A stretch of DNA of 58,587 nucleotides from JADJOY01 sp016713535 [NCBI: Deltaproteobacteria bacterium] (GCA_016713535.1 JADJOY010000034.1:1-58587); one strand, 5' to 3'; numbered from the stretch's first letter, positions 9,501 to 19,497 are shown. Numbers and translations: made by a program. Notes: generated by a model not told the origin, from the letters alone.

Positions 9501-10037
9501 GCCGGTGTTGCCGCCGCCCGGGGCGTCGACGCACTGCGCGGGCCCGTCGACGGCGTCCTGCTTCGCGCCCAGGTTGCACTTGGCCGCCCACGAAAGGTTC
9601 GTCGACGAGCTGCAGTTGCCGCTCTTGTAGTCGTTGCAGACCTTGTTCTCCGCGGCGTCGTAGATCGCCGCGTCGGTGAAGCCGGTGTTGCCGCTGTTCC
9701 CGAGCAGGTCCTGCATGTGCTTCTTCACCGGCGACGTGTTCACGTCGAGCGTCGCCAGGTAGGTCTCGAGCGTCGACTTGTAGGTGGTCGTGTTGGCGTT
9801 GTAGACGGGCGCGCCGGCGGCCGTGGCGAGCTCGCGCATCGACGCCGAGGAGTCGAACGCGATGAGCACGTTCGGCTTGACGTTCGACTGGACGATGATC
9901 GGCACCTCGCAGCTCTGGGCGTGCGCAACCCGCGGTGATCCCGCGAGCGCCACCACCGCGGCGAGCGCGGCGAGCGCGATCCAGCGCCCCTGCGACCCTC
10001 GTCCGGCGTCGATGCTTGAACCGTTCATGGCATGCAT
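6598..10037 (-). CDS. pilY1: Type IV pilus tip/adhesin protein PilY1 (frame broken near 7358)
   Basis: About 1,146 residues when one missing base near 7358 is restored (upstream frame ends RVYVGDRQG, downstream resumes KLWRWDVGQ). It has a signal peptide (WIALAALAAVVALAGSP, cleaved near AHAQ), then a VWA-like part with the metal motif AFDSSASM, and a long Cys-containing insert. The C-terminal beta-propeller typical of PilY1 starts near VWKLGDIINSNPVVVG and YVASNDGMLHAFDAATG, the signature of the PilC/PilY1 propeller. A calcium-binding loop DINNDGVVDSSD lies near the end. PilY1 acts at the cell surface in pilus extension and adhesion. Start 10037 is preferred over 10043 and 10028; all three are in frame, and AGGGGG lies six bases upstream of 10037. 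A sigma-54-type promoter lies upstream. Confidence 0.9.
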
Positions 10038-10342
10038 CCTCATCCCCCTGCGTGGTGGGCCGGTCTCCGCACCCCGCACGCGGGGCTCCGGCTTCGCGCG
10101 GCTAGTGAGCAAGGGTTGCGCCAACCAGCCGCGATCCGGAGTGGAAACCCCGCAGGGCCCGTGAGCCTGGCGAGGTGAACCCCGGGAACATCTCGAATTG
10201 TCAGATGGTTTTCGCGAGCGGGGGATCGCCGCCCGGGTCCCGGTGGAGGTTCGGGATCGGCATCGAGCGGTTCGTGGGGCGGACCATCACCGTCGGCGGC
10301 CCCGACGAAAGCCGTCGGATCTGACGGTGCTATGAAAAAAGG
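10038..10342. other. Leader and promoter region of pilY1
   Basis: About 300 bases between the pilX-like 2 stop and pilY1. It contains the sigma-54-type promoter (10108-10123), a small inverted repeat CCGACG/CGTCGG near 10301-10317, and a run of six T's on the minus strand directly after the pilX-like 2 stop (10335-10340). I see no gene. Confidence 0.55.
10108..10123 (-). promoter_or_regulatory. Sigma-54 (-24/-12) promoter for pilY1
   Basis: On the minus strand the bases read TGGCGCAACCCTTGCT: the -24 GG and -12 GC are separated by exactly ten bases, and 13 of the consensus positions in TGGCAC-N5-TTGCW are met except A to G at one site. The expected transcript start is near 10097, about 60 bases before the pilY1 start. 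Type IV pilin genes are commonly RpoN/PilR-controlled, which fits the context. Confidence 0.7.
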
Positions 10343-11713
10343 TCAGGATCGGCTCGACCCGACCGGCGGCGTGCTCGGCTCGAGGCGCCAGTCGTCTTCG
10401 CGGAAGTCAGCCACGTAGATCGCGTCCGCTTGGGCCTGGCCGTCCGCCTCGAGATGCACGCCGCGTCCGAGCTCGAGGTGCCCCACGGCGAGCGCGCCTT
10501 CGAAGCGCGCGCCGTCGCCGAGCACCACCCGAGCGCGAGGAGCGAACACCCACGCTCGGAGGCTCCCGGCGCCGAGCTTCAAGTCGGCGGCGGTGCTCGA
10601 CGAGATCGCGAGATCACCTGCCCTCGCGGTCTCGAACCCCGCGGCGGCTCCGATCTCGAACGGCCCGTCGCCGCTCAGGTCGAGGCGACTCGCGGCCCGT
10701 ACCGTCACTCGTGCGCCTTCTCCCAGCACCAACCGGGTCAGCCCGAGGCGGCCGCCCCCGAGCTCGCAGGCGGCCCCGGCCGGGACCTCGAGCCGGGTCC
10801 CCTCCAGCCACCGATCGCAGCTCGCGCCCACCTCTCCACCCCGAGTCGCCGGCGGGCTCGAGGCGCCGCCTCGAGCTGGCCCGCCCTTGCCCACGGCAAC
10901 CGATGGGAGCGGTGTGGCCGCGGACACCGCGTGGTCCGGAAGGTCACGGCTCAGCGCGGTGTCGTCGCACCGACACGGTCGCGGAGTCGGCAGGACACGC
11001 GCCGTGCCGCCCATCCGGTTCTCCCCGCCCGCGTACGATCCACCCGCGGGCATCCCGTTGCCCACGAGGTCGGCGCCGGCGACGATCCCGCCCCGCACGT
11101 CCGCGGAGGTGAGGCGGATGGCGCCGTTCGCGGCGAGCACCAAGCGGGCCGTCGCCGCGGGATCGGCGGAGTCGGTATCCGGGAAGCCGGCGCTCAGCGC
11201 CTCGCCGGCGACCACGTCGCCGCAGGCACAGAATGGGATCTCGAACGCCGAGCGCGCCAGAGCGCGCCCTTGCACCACCACGCTCGCCGTGGTGCCGTCG
11301 GGCGAGCGGCAGGACGACGTGACGGTGATCGGCTGGTCGAGCACCGAGGTTCCGGGCGCCACCGACTGCCCGCGCGCCGTCACCGTATAGGTCGCGCCAT
11401 CGAGGATGCCGGAGGCGAGCCTGCGCTCCTCGTCGGCCAGCGTCGCACCGGTTCGCAGCCGGTCGTCCAGCGTCCGGAGCAGACGGCCCTTCCCCTCGAG
11501 GAAGGCGTTGTCGGCGAGCAGCGAGCAGCTAGCCAGGCGCGACGGGGGAGCGGCGAGGTCGCGCGGCGTCCCGCGCAGCGTCGCCCAGGCCACGGCGCAC
11601 ACCGTGAGCGCGAGCACGCCGATGAGGATCAAGGTGAGGATCAGCCCGCTCTCGCCGGCACGCGGCGACGGCTTCGAGGGACGACTGACGTGAACGTGGG
11701 AGCGACGATTCAT
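10343..11713 (-). CDS. PilX-like N-terminus with beta-helical, bactofilin-like C-terminus
   Basis: 456 residues from ATG 11713. The N-terminus has a prepilin-like sequence, RAGESGLILTLILIGVLAL, i.e. a GE-type site followed by a hydrophobic helix, as in PilX-family proteins. The middle contains pairs of cysteines (FCACGD, CRCDDTA). The C-terminal 150 residues repeat short beta strands of the kind RLVLGEGARVTVRAASRLDL, ending AIYVADF, as in polymer-forming or DUF7305-type domains found on some deltaproteobacterial pilin-like proteins. It is the first gene of the pilus block and runs in the same direction as pilY1. The name is by N-terminal resemblance and context; a cell-surface or pilus-linked role is inference. 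Confidence 0.6.
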   Translation of the reverse strand: MNRRSHVHVSRPSKPSPRAGESGLILTLILIGVLALTVCAVAWATLRGTPRDLAAPPSRLASCSLLADNAFLEGKGRLLRTLDDRLRTGATLADEERRLASGILDGATYTVTARGQSVAPGTSVLDQPITVTSSCRSPDGTTASVVVQGRALARSAFEIPFCACGDVVAGEALSAGFPDTDSADPAATARLVLAANGAIRLTSADVRGGIVAGADLVGNGMPAGGSYAGGENRMGGTARVLPTPRPCRCDDTALSRDLPDHAVSAATPLPSVAVGKGGPARGGASSPPATRGGEVGASCDRWLEGTRLEVPAGAACELGGGRLGLTRLVLGEGARVTVRAASRLDLSGDGPFEIGAAAGFETARAGDLAISSSTAADLKLGAGSLRAWVFAPRARVVLGDGARFEGALAVGHLELGRGVHLEADGQAQADAIYVADFREDDWRLEPSTPPVGSSRS

Positions 11714-11839
11714 GGTCGGATCCGTTGTCGACGGCGGTCCGCGGGACGCGAGCCGCGGCGAGTCTAGCCCGCCTCCACCACGAACGGGCACCTCGCGCGC
11801 CCGCAAACGCGGACCCGGACCACGACGAAAGCGCCGTGC

Positions 11840-11869
11840 TTGCCACCCCGAAAGCGTCGGCCACATAAT
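11840..11869 (+). promoter_or_regulatory. Sigma-70-like promoter for the PilF-like lipoprotein operon
   Basis: TTGCCA and CATAAT separated by 18 bases. The expected transcript start, near 11877, leaves a leader of about 20 bases carrying the AAGGAG ribosome site just before GTG 11897. Confidence 0.6.
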
Positions 11870-11896
11870 CCGCCCTCTCACCGCCGAAGGAGTCGC

Positions 11897-12748
11897 GTGC
11901 CCTCGAAACGTGCCGTCGTCCGCGTCCTGTCGATCGTCTTGGTCGCGCTCGCAGCCGCCTGCGACAAGCAGGAGGACTCGCCGATCAAGGACATCCAGAA
12001 CGACCCGAAGTTCCGCTACCAGAACGGACTCTCCGCGCTGCGCGCCGGCAACCCGGACCGCGCCGTGCGCGACCTCGAGGTGGCGCGCACGTTGGATCCC
12101 AAGAACGTCGACGTGCTGCACGCACTCGGTCTCGCGCTCAGCGAGTCGGGCAACAGCGCACGGGCGATCGAGGTGCTCACCGAGGCGATCGAGCTCTCGC
12201 CCAAGAACCCCGCTCTCCTCAACTCGCGCGGCGTGGTGCTGAGCCGGGCGCGCCGCTTCGACGACGCGATCGCGGATTTCCAGGCCGCGCTGGCGCCCGA
12301 GGCCCACTACGCGACCCCCGAGGCGGCGCTCCTCAACCTCGCCGACGCGTATACCGAGACGCAGCGCTTCGCCGAGGCGATCGAGACCCTCGAGAAGGGT
12401 CGCGCGCTGCGTCCCCGCAGTGGCGCCATCGAGACCGCCCTGTGCCGCACCTACGATCGCGCCGGAAGGCTCGAGGACGCCCATCGCACCTGTCAGCAGG
12501 CGGTGCTCGACGAGCCCACGTACGCCGCGGGCTACTTCGAGCTCGGCAAGATCGAGCTCCGGCGCGGCCGCAACGCCGAGGCCCTGAGCGCGTTCGAGAA
12601 GTGCCTCAAGCTCGAGCCACGCGGCGAGACCGCCGAGCAGGCGCGCCGCTACCGGACGCTGCTGGCGCCCGACGCGCCAGCCATGCCCGCGAGCGCGGCG
12701 CCCCCGCCGGCCGGCGGGGCGACACCCGAGGCGGCGTCGCCCCGCTGA
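11897..12748 (+). CDS. TPR lipoprotein, PilF/PilW-like
   Basis: 283 residues. The GTG start is set by AAGGAG four bases upstream. A lipoprotein signal ends LVALAAAC (Cys about 18). It is followed by about six tetratricopeptide repeats, for example NVDVLHALGLALSESGNSAR, NPALLNSRGVVLSRARRF and YAAGYFELGKIELRRGRNA, and a Pro/Ala-rich tail. PilF/PilW lipoproteins assist secretin assembly or pilus stability at the outer membrane; the location next to the pilY1 block makes that role plausible but the TPR sequence alone does not prove it. A general TPR scaffold is the alternative. Sixty-one bases separate it from the RodZ-like gene downstream. Confidence 0.75.
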   Translation: MPSKRAVVRVLSIVLVALAAACDKQEDSPIKDIQNDPKFRYQNGLSALRAGNPDRAVRDLEVARTLDPKNVDVLHALGLALSESGNSARAIEVLTEAIELSPKNPALLNSRGVVLSRARRFDDAIADFQAALAPEAHYATPEAALLNLADAYTETQRFAEAIETLEKGRALRPRSGAIETALCRTYDRAGRLEDAHRTCQQAVLDEPTYAAGYFELGKIELRRGRNAEALSAFEKCLKLEPRGETAEQARRYRTLLAPDAPAMPASAAPPPAGGATPEAASPR

Positions 12749-12809
12749 TCCGCGTTCGACGGCCGCGAGGCGACACCGGCATGTCGCGAGTCGCGCGCGT
12801 GAACCCATC

Positions 12810-13799
12810 GTGAAGGCGTTCGGCGAATACCTCCGACGCGAGCGCGAGCTGCGCGGCATCAGCCTCGACGAGGTCGCGCAGAGCACCAAGATCAGCGCCA
12901 ACATCCTCGACAGCCTGGAGAACGGCCGTCTCGACTCGCTGCCGGCGATTCCCTTCGTCAAGGGTTTCCTGCGCGCCTACGCCGACTACGTGGGTCTCGA
13001 CCCGGCCTCTGTGGTGCTGCGCTTCGAGGCGGCGTTCCTGGCGGACGAGGCGGAGGCGCGTCGCGCCCTCGGGATGCCGTGGGCGCGCGTGCGCCGGATG
13101 GCGTTCCTCGGGCTCGCGGTCGTGGCCTCGGCCTTCGCCTTGATCGAGCTCGCGATCCACCGCGACGCGCTCGCCGAGCTGGTGAAGCGCAAGCCGGCCA
13201 AGACCCAGGACGCGCCCGAGCCCCCGCCGCCCACGGGGCCGGACGAGCACACCCCCACGCCCGAGGAGCGGATCGATCGGCTCAAGCAGGAGCTGGGTCT
13301 GAAGGAGATCGAGAAGACGCTCAAGGGGCCACCCGTCGAGGTTCCGAGCGAACCTCCGTCGGCGCAGACTCAGGTCCCGACCAGTACCGCGCCCGGATTT
13401 CGCGTACCGCGCCGCGGCCCGGGTGATGCCGGCGGCGCGGACCCTGGAGCGACCCGCGAGGCCGACGAGCCCGCCCCCCCGGGCCAGCCGACCCCGAAGA
13501 AGCCGGGACAGCCAGCTACGGCGGCCCCACGCGTCGAGAGCGGCTCGGTGCTGGTGCTGCACGGGATCGCCTCGACGTGGGTACAGGTCATCCCGGACGA
13601 TGGCCCGCCCCAGGATCGCCTGCTCCAGCTCGGCGACGACTGGAGCATCACGGCGCGTCGCTTCGTGCTCAGGGTCGGAGACGGCGGGGCCGTGAACCTG
13701 ACCCTCGACGGCCGCGACCTCGGGGCCGCCGGCGACAAGGGCGTGTTCGTGCGCCGCGAGCTCCCCGCGCCGACCTCTCGGCCGGCCGGGCGGCGCTGA
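12810..13799 (+). CDS. RodZ-like helix-turn-helix membrane protein
   Basis: 329 residues from GTG 12810. Residues about 1-70 form the HTH_25 domain (FGEYLRRERELRGISLDEVA, then LENGRLDSLPAIPFVKGFLR and YADYVGLDP). A single membrane helix follows (MAFLGLAVVASAFALIELAI), then a long Pro/Gln/Glu-rich linker, and a C-terminal DUF4115-type beta domain (VLVLHGIASTWVQVI, LGDDWSITARRFVLRVGDGG). This order is that of RodZ, which links MreB to the membrane for rod shape. In Myxococcota many copies of this architecture exist, so a specific RodZ function is likely but not certain. It is 12 bases upstream of the next gene, in one operon. Confidence 0.82.
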   Translation: MKAFGEYLRRERELRGISLDEVAQSTKISANILDSLENGRLDSLPAIPFVKGFLRAYADYVGLDPASVVLRFEAAFLADEAEARRALGMPWARVRRMAFLGLAVVASAFALIELAIHRDALAELVKRKPAKTQDAPEPPPPTGPDEHTPTPEERIDRLKQELGLKEIEKTLKGPPVEVPSEPPSAQTQVPTSTAPGFRVPRRGPGDAGGADPGATREADEPAPPGQPTPKKPGQPATAAPRVESGSVLVLHGIASTWVQVIPDDGPPQDRLLQLGDDWSITARRFVLRVGDGGAVNLTLDGRDLGAAGDKGVFVRRELPAPTSRPAGRR

Positions 13800-13811
13800 G
13801 AGGCGAACCCC

Positions 13812-15569
13812 GTGGCGACGGATCACTGCCCGCGCTGCTGGAGCGAGGTGCCTCGAACACGTGCGCGCTGCCCGAGCTGTGGCGCCGACCTGACGTCGAC
13901 GGCACCCTCGCCCGCCGTTCGGTGGTCCGATGCGCTCACGTATTCCATTCACCTGGACGACCTGAGCGGGGTCGTGGATCGCCGCGCGCTGGTCTCCTAC
14001 CTGCTCGGCTCGGGGCGCTTCCCCGATCGCCAGGTCCTGGGCGAGCGGCTCGAATCCGTGCCGAGCGAACTACTCGTCGGGCTCACGCTCGAGGAGTCGA
14101 CCGAGATCAAGTCGAACCTGCTCAAGCTCGGCGCGCAGGTTCGGGCGGTGCGGACCTCCACGACGGACACGGCGCAAGCGCCGCCCGCGCCCCCGCCGCC
14201 ACACCGGGCGCGGCCGGTGCGGCGTGCTCCGGACGCGCGGGCGCTCGGACGCTGGGCGTGGGCTGCGGCGTGCCTGGTGCTCCTCGGCCTGGTCGCAGGC
14301 ATCTGGTGGCTGGGTCACGACCTCCGCGAGCGACAGCGCGGCTACCGGACCACCCGCCAGCAGGTGGAGGAAGATGCACGGGCGCCACTCGTGCACGTGT
14401 CGCGGCGGGATCACGAGCGCACCACCGGTGAGAACGCACGAGCCGGGGCGGTCGCCGAGATCGAGCGCGGCCACGAGCAGTTCAACGCGGGGCGAATCCG
14501 GGCCGCGATCGAGCACTACCTGCGCGCGCGCACGCTCGATCCCACCAGCGAGAGCGCCCGCCTGGCCACCCGCGACGCCTGGGTCGCGCTCGGAGAGACC
14601 GCGCTCGGCGAGCTCGACCTCGATGGTGCGCGCGAGGCGTTCGACGGCGCGCTCCGCGCCGATCCCGATTCGACCCGGGCGGTGCGCGGGTCCGGACGCG
14701 CCGCCATGCTCGCTGGCGCACTCGACGACGCCCGGCGCGAGTTCGACCGCTATGCGTCGCTCGGCGGCGACGACCGCGAGGCGCTCGCCTGGTCAGCCGA
14801 GGTCCACCATTCGCTCGGCGACCTGCGCCGCGCCGCGGCGGACTACCGAGCCGCTGCGGGCTCCACCGGCGATCCGCGGCTCGGCGAGCGAATCGCGCTC
14901 GTCGAACGCGAGCGGGTGGCGCTGGTCGAACCGACGGCTCGGCTGTCCGTCGTGTGGCTCGGCGACCTCCCGCGCGGCACGCGCCGGACCATCGAGGACG
15001 CGCTCGAGCACGCGCTCGACGACGTCGAGCTACGGCTGGGCGTGAAGCTGACGATGCCACCGAGAGTGATCGTCGATCCGTCGCAGCCGTTCTCCGCCCG
15101 CGCCAGCCTGCGCTGCGGCTGGCAGATGACCAGGCTCGCGGGGCCACGGGTCCCGGTCGGGGGGCTGGACCCGATCGGCGGCCCGACGGCCGCGGCGGCG
15201 GTCTTCCGTCACGAGCTCGCGCACGCCGTGATCCGGGGAATCGCGGGCGGGCGCGTCCCGGCCTGGTTCGAGGAGGGCGTCGCCGAACGGCTCACGACCC
15301 TCGGCGCGACCTCCGCGAAGCAGCCACGAGCGCAGCCGACCGCTCCGCTCGCGAGCTTGCGATGGCCTTTCGCGAGCCTGCCCCCCGAGCGCTGGGATAC
15401 GGCCTTCGCTGGCGCGGACCGCTACACCGACTTGCTCCTCGCGAGAGGTGGGCCGACCGCGCTGACCGACACGATGACCGCGCTGGCGAGCGGCGCGAGC
15501 TTCGAGGCCGCCGTCCGAGTGGGCTTCCACGTCGACCTGTCCGACCCCACCCAGCTCGCCCTGCCCTGA
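13812..15569 (+). CDS. Zinc-ribbon / TPR / gluzincin-type metallopeptidase membrane protein
   Basis: 585 residues from GTG 13812. An N-terminal zinc ribbon (CPRCW...CPSCGADL) is followed by a domain about residues 40-110 resembling the ribosomal L7/L12 C-terminal or ClpS-adaptor fold (GLTLEESTEIKSNLLKLGAQ). A Pro-rich linker and one membrane helix (WAWAAACLVLLGLVAGIWWL) come next, then TPR-like helices. The C-terminus carries HELAHAV with the third ligand in AWFEEGVAE, the zinc signature of gluzincin (MA-like) peptidases. It probably sits in the inner membrane with the peptidase outside; the substrate is unknown. The gene lies between rodZ-like and recO with very short gaps. Confidence 0.72.
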   Translation: MATDHCPRCWSEVPRTRARCPSCGADLTSTAPSPAVRWSDALTYSIHLDDLSGVVDRRALVSYLLGSGRFPDRQVLGERLESVPSELLVGLTLEESTEIKSNLLKLGAQVRAVRTSTTDTAQAPPAPPPPHRARPVRRAPDARALGRWAWAAACLVLLGLVAGIWWLGHDLRERQRGYRTTRQQVEEDARAPLVHVSRRDHERTTGENARAGAVAEIERGHEQFNAGRIRAAIEHYLRARTLDPTSESARLATRDAWVALGETALGELDLDGAREAFDGALRADPDSTRAVRGSGRAAMLAGALDDARREFDRYASLGGDDREALAWSAEVHHSLGDLRRAAADYRAAAGSTGDPRLGERIALVERERVALVEPTARLSVVWLGDLPRGTRRTIEDALEHALDDVELRLGVKLTMPPRVIVDPSQPFSARASLRCGWQMTRLAGPRVPVGGLDPIGGPTAAAAVFRHELAHAVIRGIAGGRVPAWFEEGVAERLTTLGATSAKQPRAQPTAPLASLRWPFASLPPERWDTAFAGADRYTDLLLARGGPTALTDTMTALASGASFEAAVRVGFHVDLSDPTQLALP

Positions 15570-15587
15570 CCTCCACCGAGACCCCAT

Positions 15588-16307
15588 TTGACCGAGACCG
15601 ACGCCATCTCGCTCAGGGTGACGCCCTACGGCGAGGCGGACCTGATCGTGACCTTCCTCGCCGCCGAAGGGGGCAAGGTCCGCGGCATCGCGCGCGCCGC
15701 ACGCCGCTCTCGCAAGCGCTTCGGCGCCGGGCTCGATCCGGGCAACCGGGGTCTCCTCTCCCACCACACGCAGGGGCGCTCGGAGCTCGTGACCGTCGAT
15801 GGCTTCGCAGGCGCGCGGCCGCCCGACCTCGGTCCCGACCCGGTGAGCGGTTTCACGGTCATCCACGTCGCGCTCGAGGCCTGCGACGTGCTGAGCGTCG
15901 AAGGCGAGAACGCCGCTCGACGCTTCCGCATCCTGGTCGAGATGCTCGGGCTCGTTGGCGCCGCAGCGGAGCCACACGCGGCCCTCGCCTGGTTCCTGGC
16001 CACGGTGCTCGCCGACGCCGGCTTCGCCCCGCGCTTCGACGCGTGCGTGCGCTGCGGATCCGCTCTCGGCGCGCAGGCTCGGTTCGACGCGTCACGCGTC
16101 GCGATGGTCTGCGCACGCTGCTCGAGCGACGCCAGCGTGGCGACGATCGAACCGAGCCTCGCGTCGCGGGTCGCCGCGCTCCGGCCCGACAGCTCGGACC
16201 CAGAGGCGGCCCGAACCGCGGTCGAGCTCCTCGGCACGGCGCTCGAGCACCTCGCCGGGCGCCGCTTGCGCGCGCTCGAGTTCCTCCGCGCTGCACGATC
16301 CGCCTAG
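15588..16307 (+). CDS. recO: DNA repair protein RecO
   Basis: 239 residues, standard for RecO, which loads RecA onto SSB-coated single-strand DNA with RecR. The OB-fold N-terminus shows AISLRVTPYGEADLIVTFL and GKVRGIARAARRSRKRFG. The zinc site is CVRC...CARC in the C-terminal half, followed by the helical tail ending LRALEFLRAARSA. A TTG start at 15588 fits, 18 bases after the preceding stop. RecO followed by glyQ-glyS is a known gene order in several deltaproteobacterial genomes. The stop codon is TAG, which shows TAG is a normal stop in this organism. Confidence 0.93.
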   Translation: MTETDAISLRVTPYGEADLIVTFLAAEGGKVRGIARAARRSRKRFGAGLDPGNRGLLSHHTQGRSELVTVDGFAGARPPDLGPDPVSGFTVIHVALEACDVLSVEGENAARRFRILVEMLGLVGAAAEPHAALAWFLATVLADAGFAPRFDACVRCGSALGAQARFDASRVAMVCARCSSDASVATIEPSLASRVAALRPDSSDPEAARTAVELLGTALEHLAGRRLRALEFLRAARSA

Positions 16308-16359
16308 GGCGTCGGCGCCGAAAATCGTCGCGAAAGGCGCAAAAAATCGCCTCGATTGG

Positions 16360-16388
16360 TTGACACCTTCTGGCACCGCCCCTAGACT
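16360..16388 (+). promoter_or_regulatory. Strong sigma-70 promoter upstream of glyQ
   Basis: TTGACA (16360-16365) and TAGACT (16383-16388) with a 17-base spacer, almost consensus. It lies in the only AT-richer stretch between recO and glyQ. The expected start near 16395 leaves a leader of about 107 bases. Confidence 0.75.
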
Positions 16389-16440
16389 CGCGCTGGTTTC
16401 AGCCCTCCCCGCGCACCTCTTTCATCTCACCGGAACCGTT

Positions 16441-16466
16441 CGGCTTTTCGCGTAGCGCGAATGCCG
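16441..16466 (+). other. Hairpin in the glyQ leader
   Basis: CGGC-tt-TTCGCG-tag-CGCGAA-t-GCCG folds into a two-part stem within the glyQ 5' leader. No run of T's follows, so it is not an obvious attenuator; a structural or translation-control role is possible. No T-box signature is visible. Confidence 0.35.
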
Positions 16467-16501
16467 CGCCCCGGCTGCGGGTCGGCACAGGCGACCGAGC
16501 T

Positions 16502-17415
<914 letters not shown>

Positions 17416-17419
<4 letters not shown>

Positions 17420-19497
17420 GCCACGACCTGCTGCTCGAGATCGGCACCGAGGAGCTGCCGGCGCGCTTCGTCGCACCCGCGATGGAGGCGCTCCGTGAGC
17501 GTGTGGTCGCGCTCCTCGACGAGGCACGGATCGCCCACGGCACGTCGCGCAGCCTGGGCACGCCGCGGCGGCTCACGGTGATCATCGAGGCCGTCGCGGA
17601 CCGGGGCGAGGCCGAGACGCGCGAGGCGCTCGGCCCCGCGGCGAGCGTCGCATTCGACGCCAGCGGCGCACCCACCAAGGCGGCCGAGGGATTTGCCCGC
17701 AAGCAGGGCGTCGCGGTCTCGGCGTTGACCCGCGTCGCCACCGACAAGGGCGAGTACGCGATGGTGCGGGTCACCCGCGAGGGAGCGCACGCTGCGGCGC
17801 ACCTCGCGGCCAAGTTGCCGGGCCGGATCCTGTCGGTGCCGTTCCCCAAGTCGATGCGCTGGGGCGACCCGGAGATCAGCTTCGGACGCCCGATCCGGTG
17901 GGTCGTGGCGCTCCTCGGGGACGAGGTGTTGCCGTTCAGCCTCGGGCCGGTCGCGAGCGGACGAGCCACACGAGGGCACCGAGTCCACGGCGGTGCTGCA
18001 CCGATCCCCGTCGACGGCGTCGCGAGCTACCTCGCCGCGCTCGAGCGTGGCGGCGTGGTCGCCGAGCCAACCGCGCGGCGCGGCGCCATCGAGCAAGGCG
18101 TCGCCGAGCTCGCACGGTCGGTCGGCGGTCGGGCGGTCCCCGACCCTGGCCTTCTCGACGAGGTCACCTTCCTGGTCGAATCGGTCAACCCGGTGCTCGG
18201 CTCGTTCGAGCCCGAGTTCCTCGAGGTGCCCCGCGAAGTGCTGCTCACGGCGATGCGCGTTCACCAGCGCTACTTCGCCGTCGAGGACGAGTCCGGAAAG
18301 CTCCTCCCCCACTTCGTCACGATCTCGAACACGCGCGTCCGCGACCCCCAGGTGGTGCGCCACGGCAACGAGTCGGTGCTCAGGGCGCGGCTCGCCGACG
18401 CGCGATATTTCTACGAGGTCGACCGGAAAAAGCGCCTGATCGACCGCCTCGATGCACTGGAAGGCGTGACGTACCACAAGAAGCTCGGCACCAGCCGCGC
18501 CAAGGTCGAGCGGATCCGCCACCTCGCGGCGCGCCTCGCGCCCGCGCTGGGCCTCGCCGACCTGGCGGTGGTCGATCGCGCGGCGCTGCTCTGCAAGACC
18601 GACCTCGTGACCGAGGTCGTCGGCGAGTTTCCCGAGGTGCAGGGGATCATGGGTGGCTATTACGCCGCCGCCGATGGCGAGAGCCCCGTGGTGGCGGACG
18701 CGGTCCGCGAGCACTACCTGCCCCGATTCGCCGGCGACTCGCTGCCCGCGAACGACATCGGCGCGGTGGTCGGGCTGGCGGACCGCCTCGACACGCTCGC
18801 CGGGTCATTCGCCGTCGGAGACGTCCCCACCGGCGCCGCCGACCCGTTCGGTCTCAGGAGGCGCGCGCTCGCTGTGATCCAGATTCTCCTCGCGCGCGGC
18901 TGGCGGCTCGACGTCGGGCAGGCGCTGGGCTGGGCCGTCAGCGGCGTCGCGTTCGCCCTCGATCGGGCGGCCGCCGACGTCGAGGGCTCGCTCGCGGCGT
19001 TCCTGGTCGGACGGCAGGCCACCCTGCTCTCGGCCGAGGGGATCGCCGCGGACGTCCTCGATGCCGCGGTGTCGGGTGGTCACACCCTCGACTTCGTGGA
19101 TGCCGCACGTCGCGCGCGGGCGCTTCAGGACTGGAAGGGATATCCGGAGGCCCTCGATCTCTATCGGGCCGCCAGGCGCATCGCCAACATCCGCAAGGGC
19201 CAGCCCGAGACCGTGGCCGCACGCCCTGACCTTCTCACCGAGCCGGCCGAACGCCGCCTGGTCGATGCGGTCGAGCGCCTCGGCCCCGAGGTCCAGGCGC
19301 TCGCCGACGAAACCCGTTACACCGAGGCGCTCGAGCAGCTCCGCGCGCTCCGCGACCCGGTCACCGCGTTCTTCGACACCATCCTGGTGATGGCCGACGA
19401 CGTGACGCTGCGCCACGCGCGCCTCGCGCTCCTCGACTCGGTCGCCGCGCTGATCCGCGTCGTCGGCGACCTCACCAAGATCCAGCTGGAAAGTTAG
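17416..19497 (+). CDS. glyS: Glycyl-tRNA synthetase beta subunit
   Basis: 693 residues, normal for GlyS, which binds tRNA-Gly and completes the enzyme with GlyQ. The start is fixed by the ATGA overlap with glyQ and by the conserved opening [17 protein letters not shown]. Further landmarks are [83 protein letters not shown], and the C-terminal anticodon-binding part ending [11 protein letters not shown]. No break is seen. The ribosome site GGAGG for the next gene ppdK lies directly after the TAG stop, so the genes are one operon. Confidence 0.97.

Noticed and set aside
7359-9938. Very long open frame on the plus strand opposite pilY1 (and similar ones such as 2120-3850)
   Set aside because: High GC makes antisense frames stay open. 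The translation is Arg/Val/Gly/Asp-rich without domains, while the minus strand has a clear PilY1.
11714-12961. Extension of the minus-strand pilX-like 2 frame upstream to 12961
   Set aside because: The extension is low-complexity, overlaps the PilF-like gene on the other strand, and the prepilin-like start at 11713 is a natural N-terminus.
16389-16501. T-box or glycine riboswitch upstream of glyQ
   Set aside because: No T-box sequence or specifier loop and no tandem glycine-aptamer pattern; the leader is too short for either.
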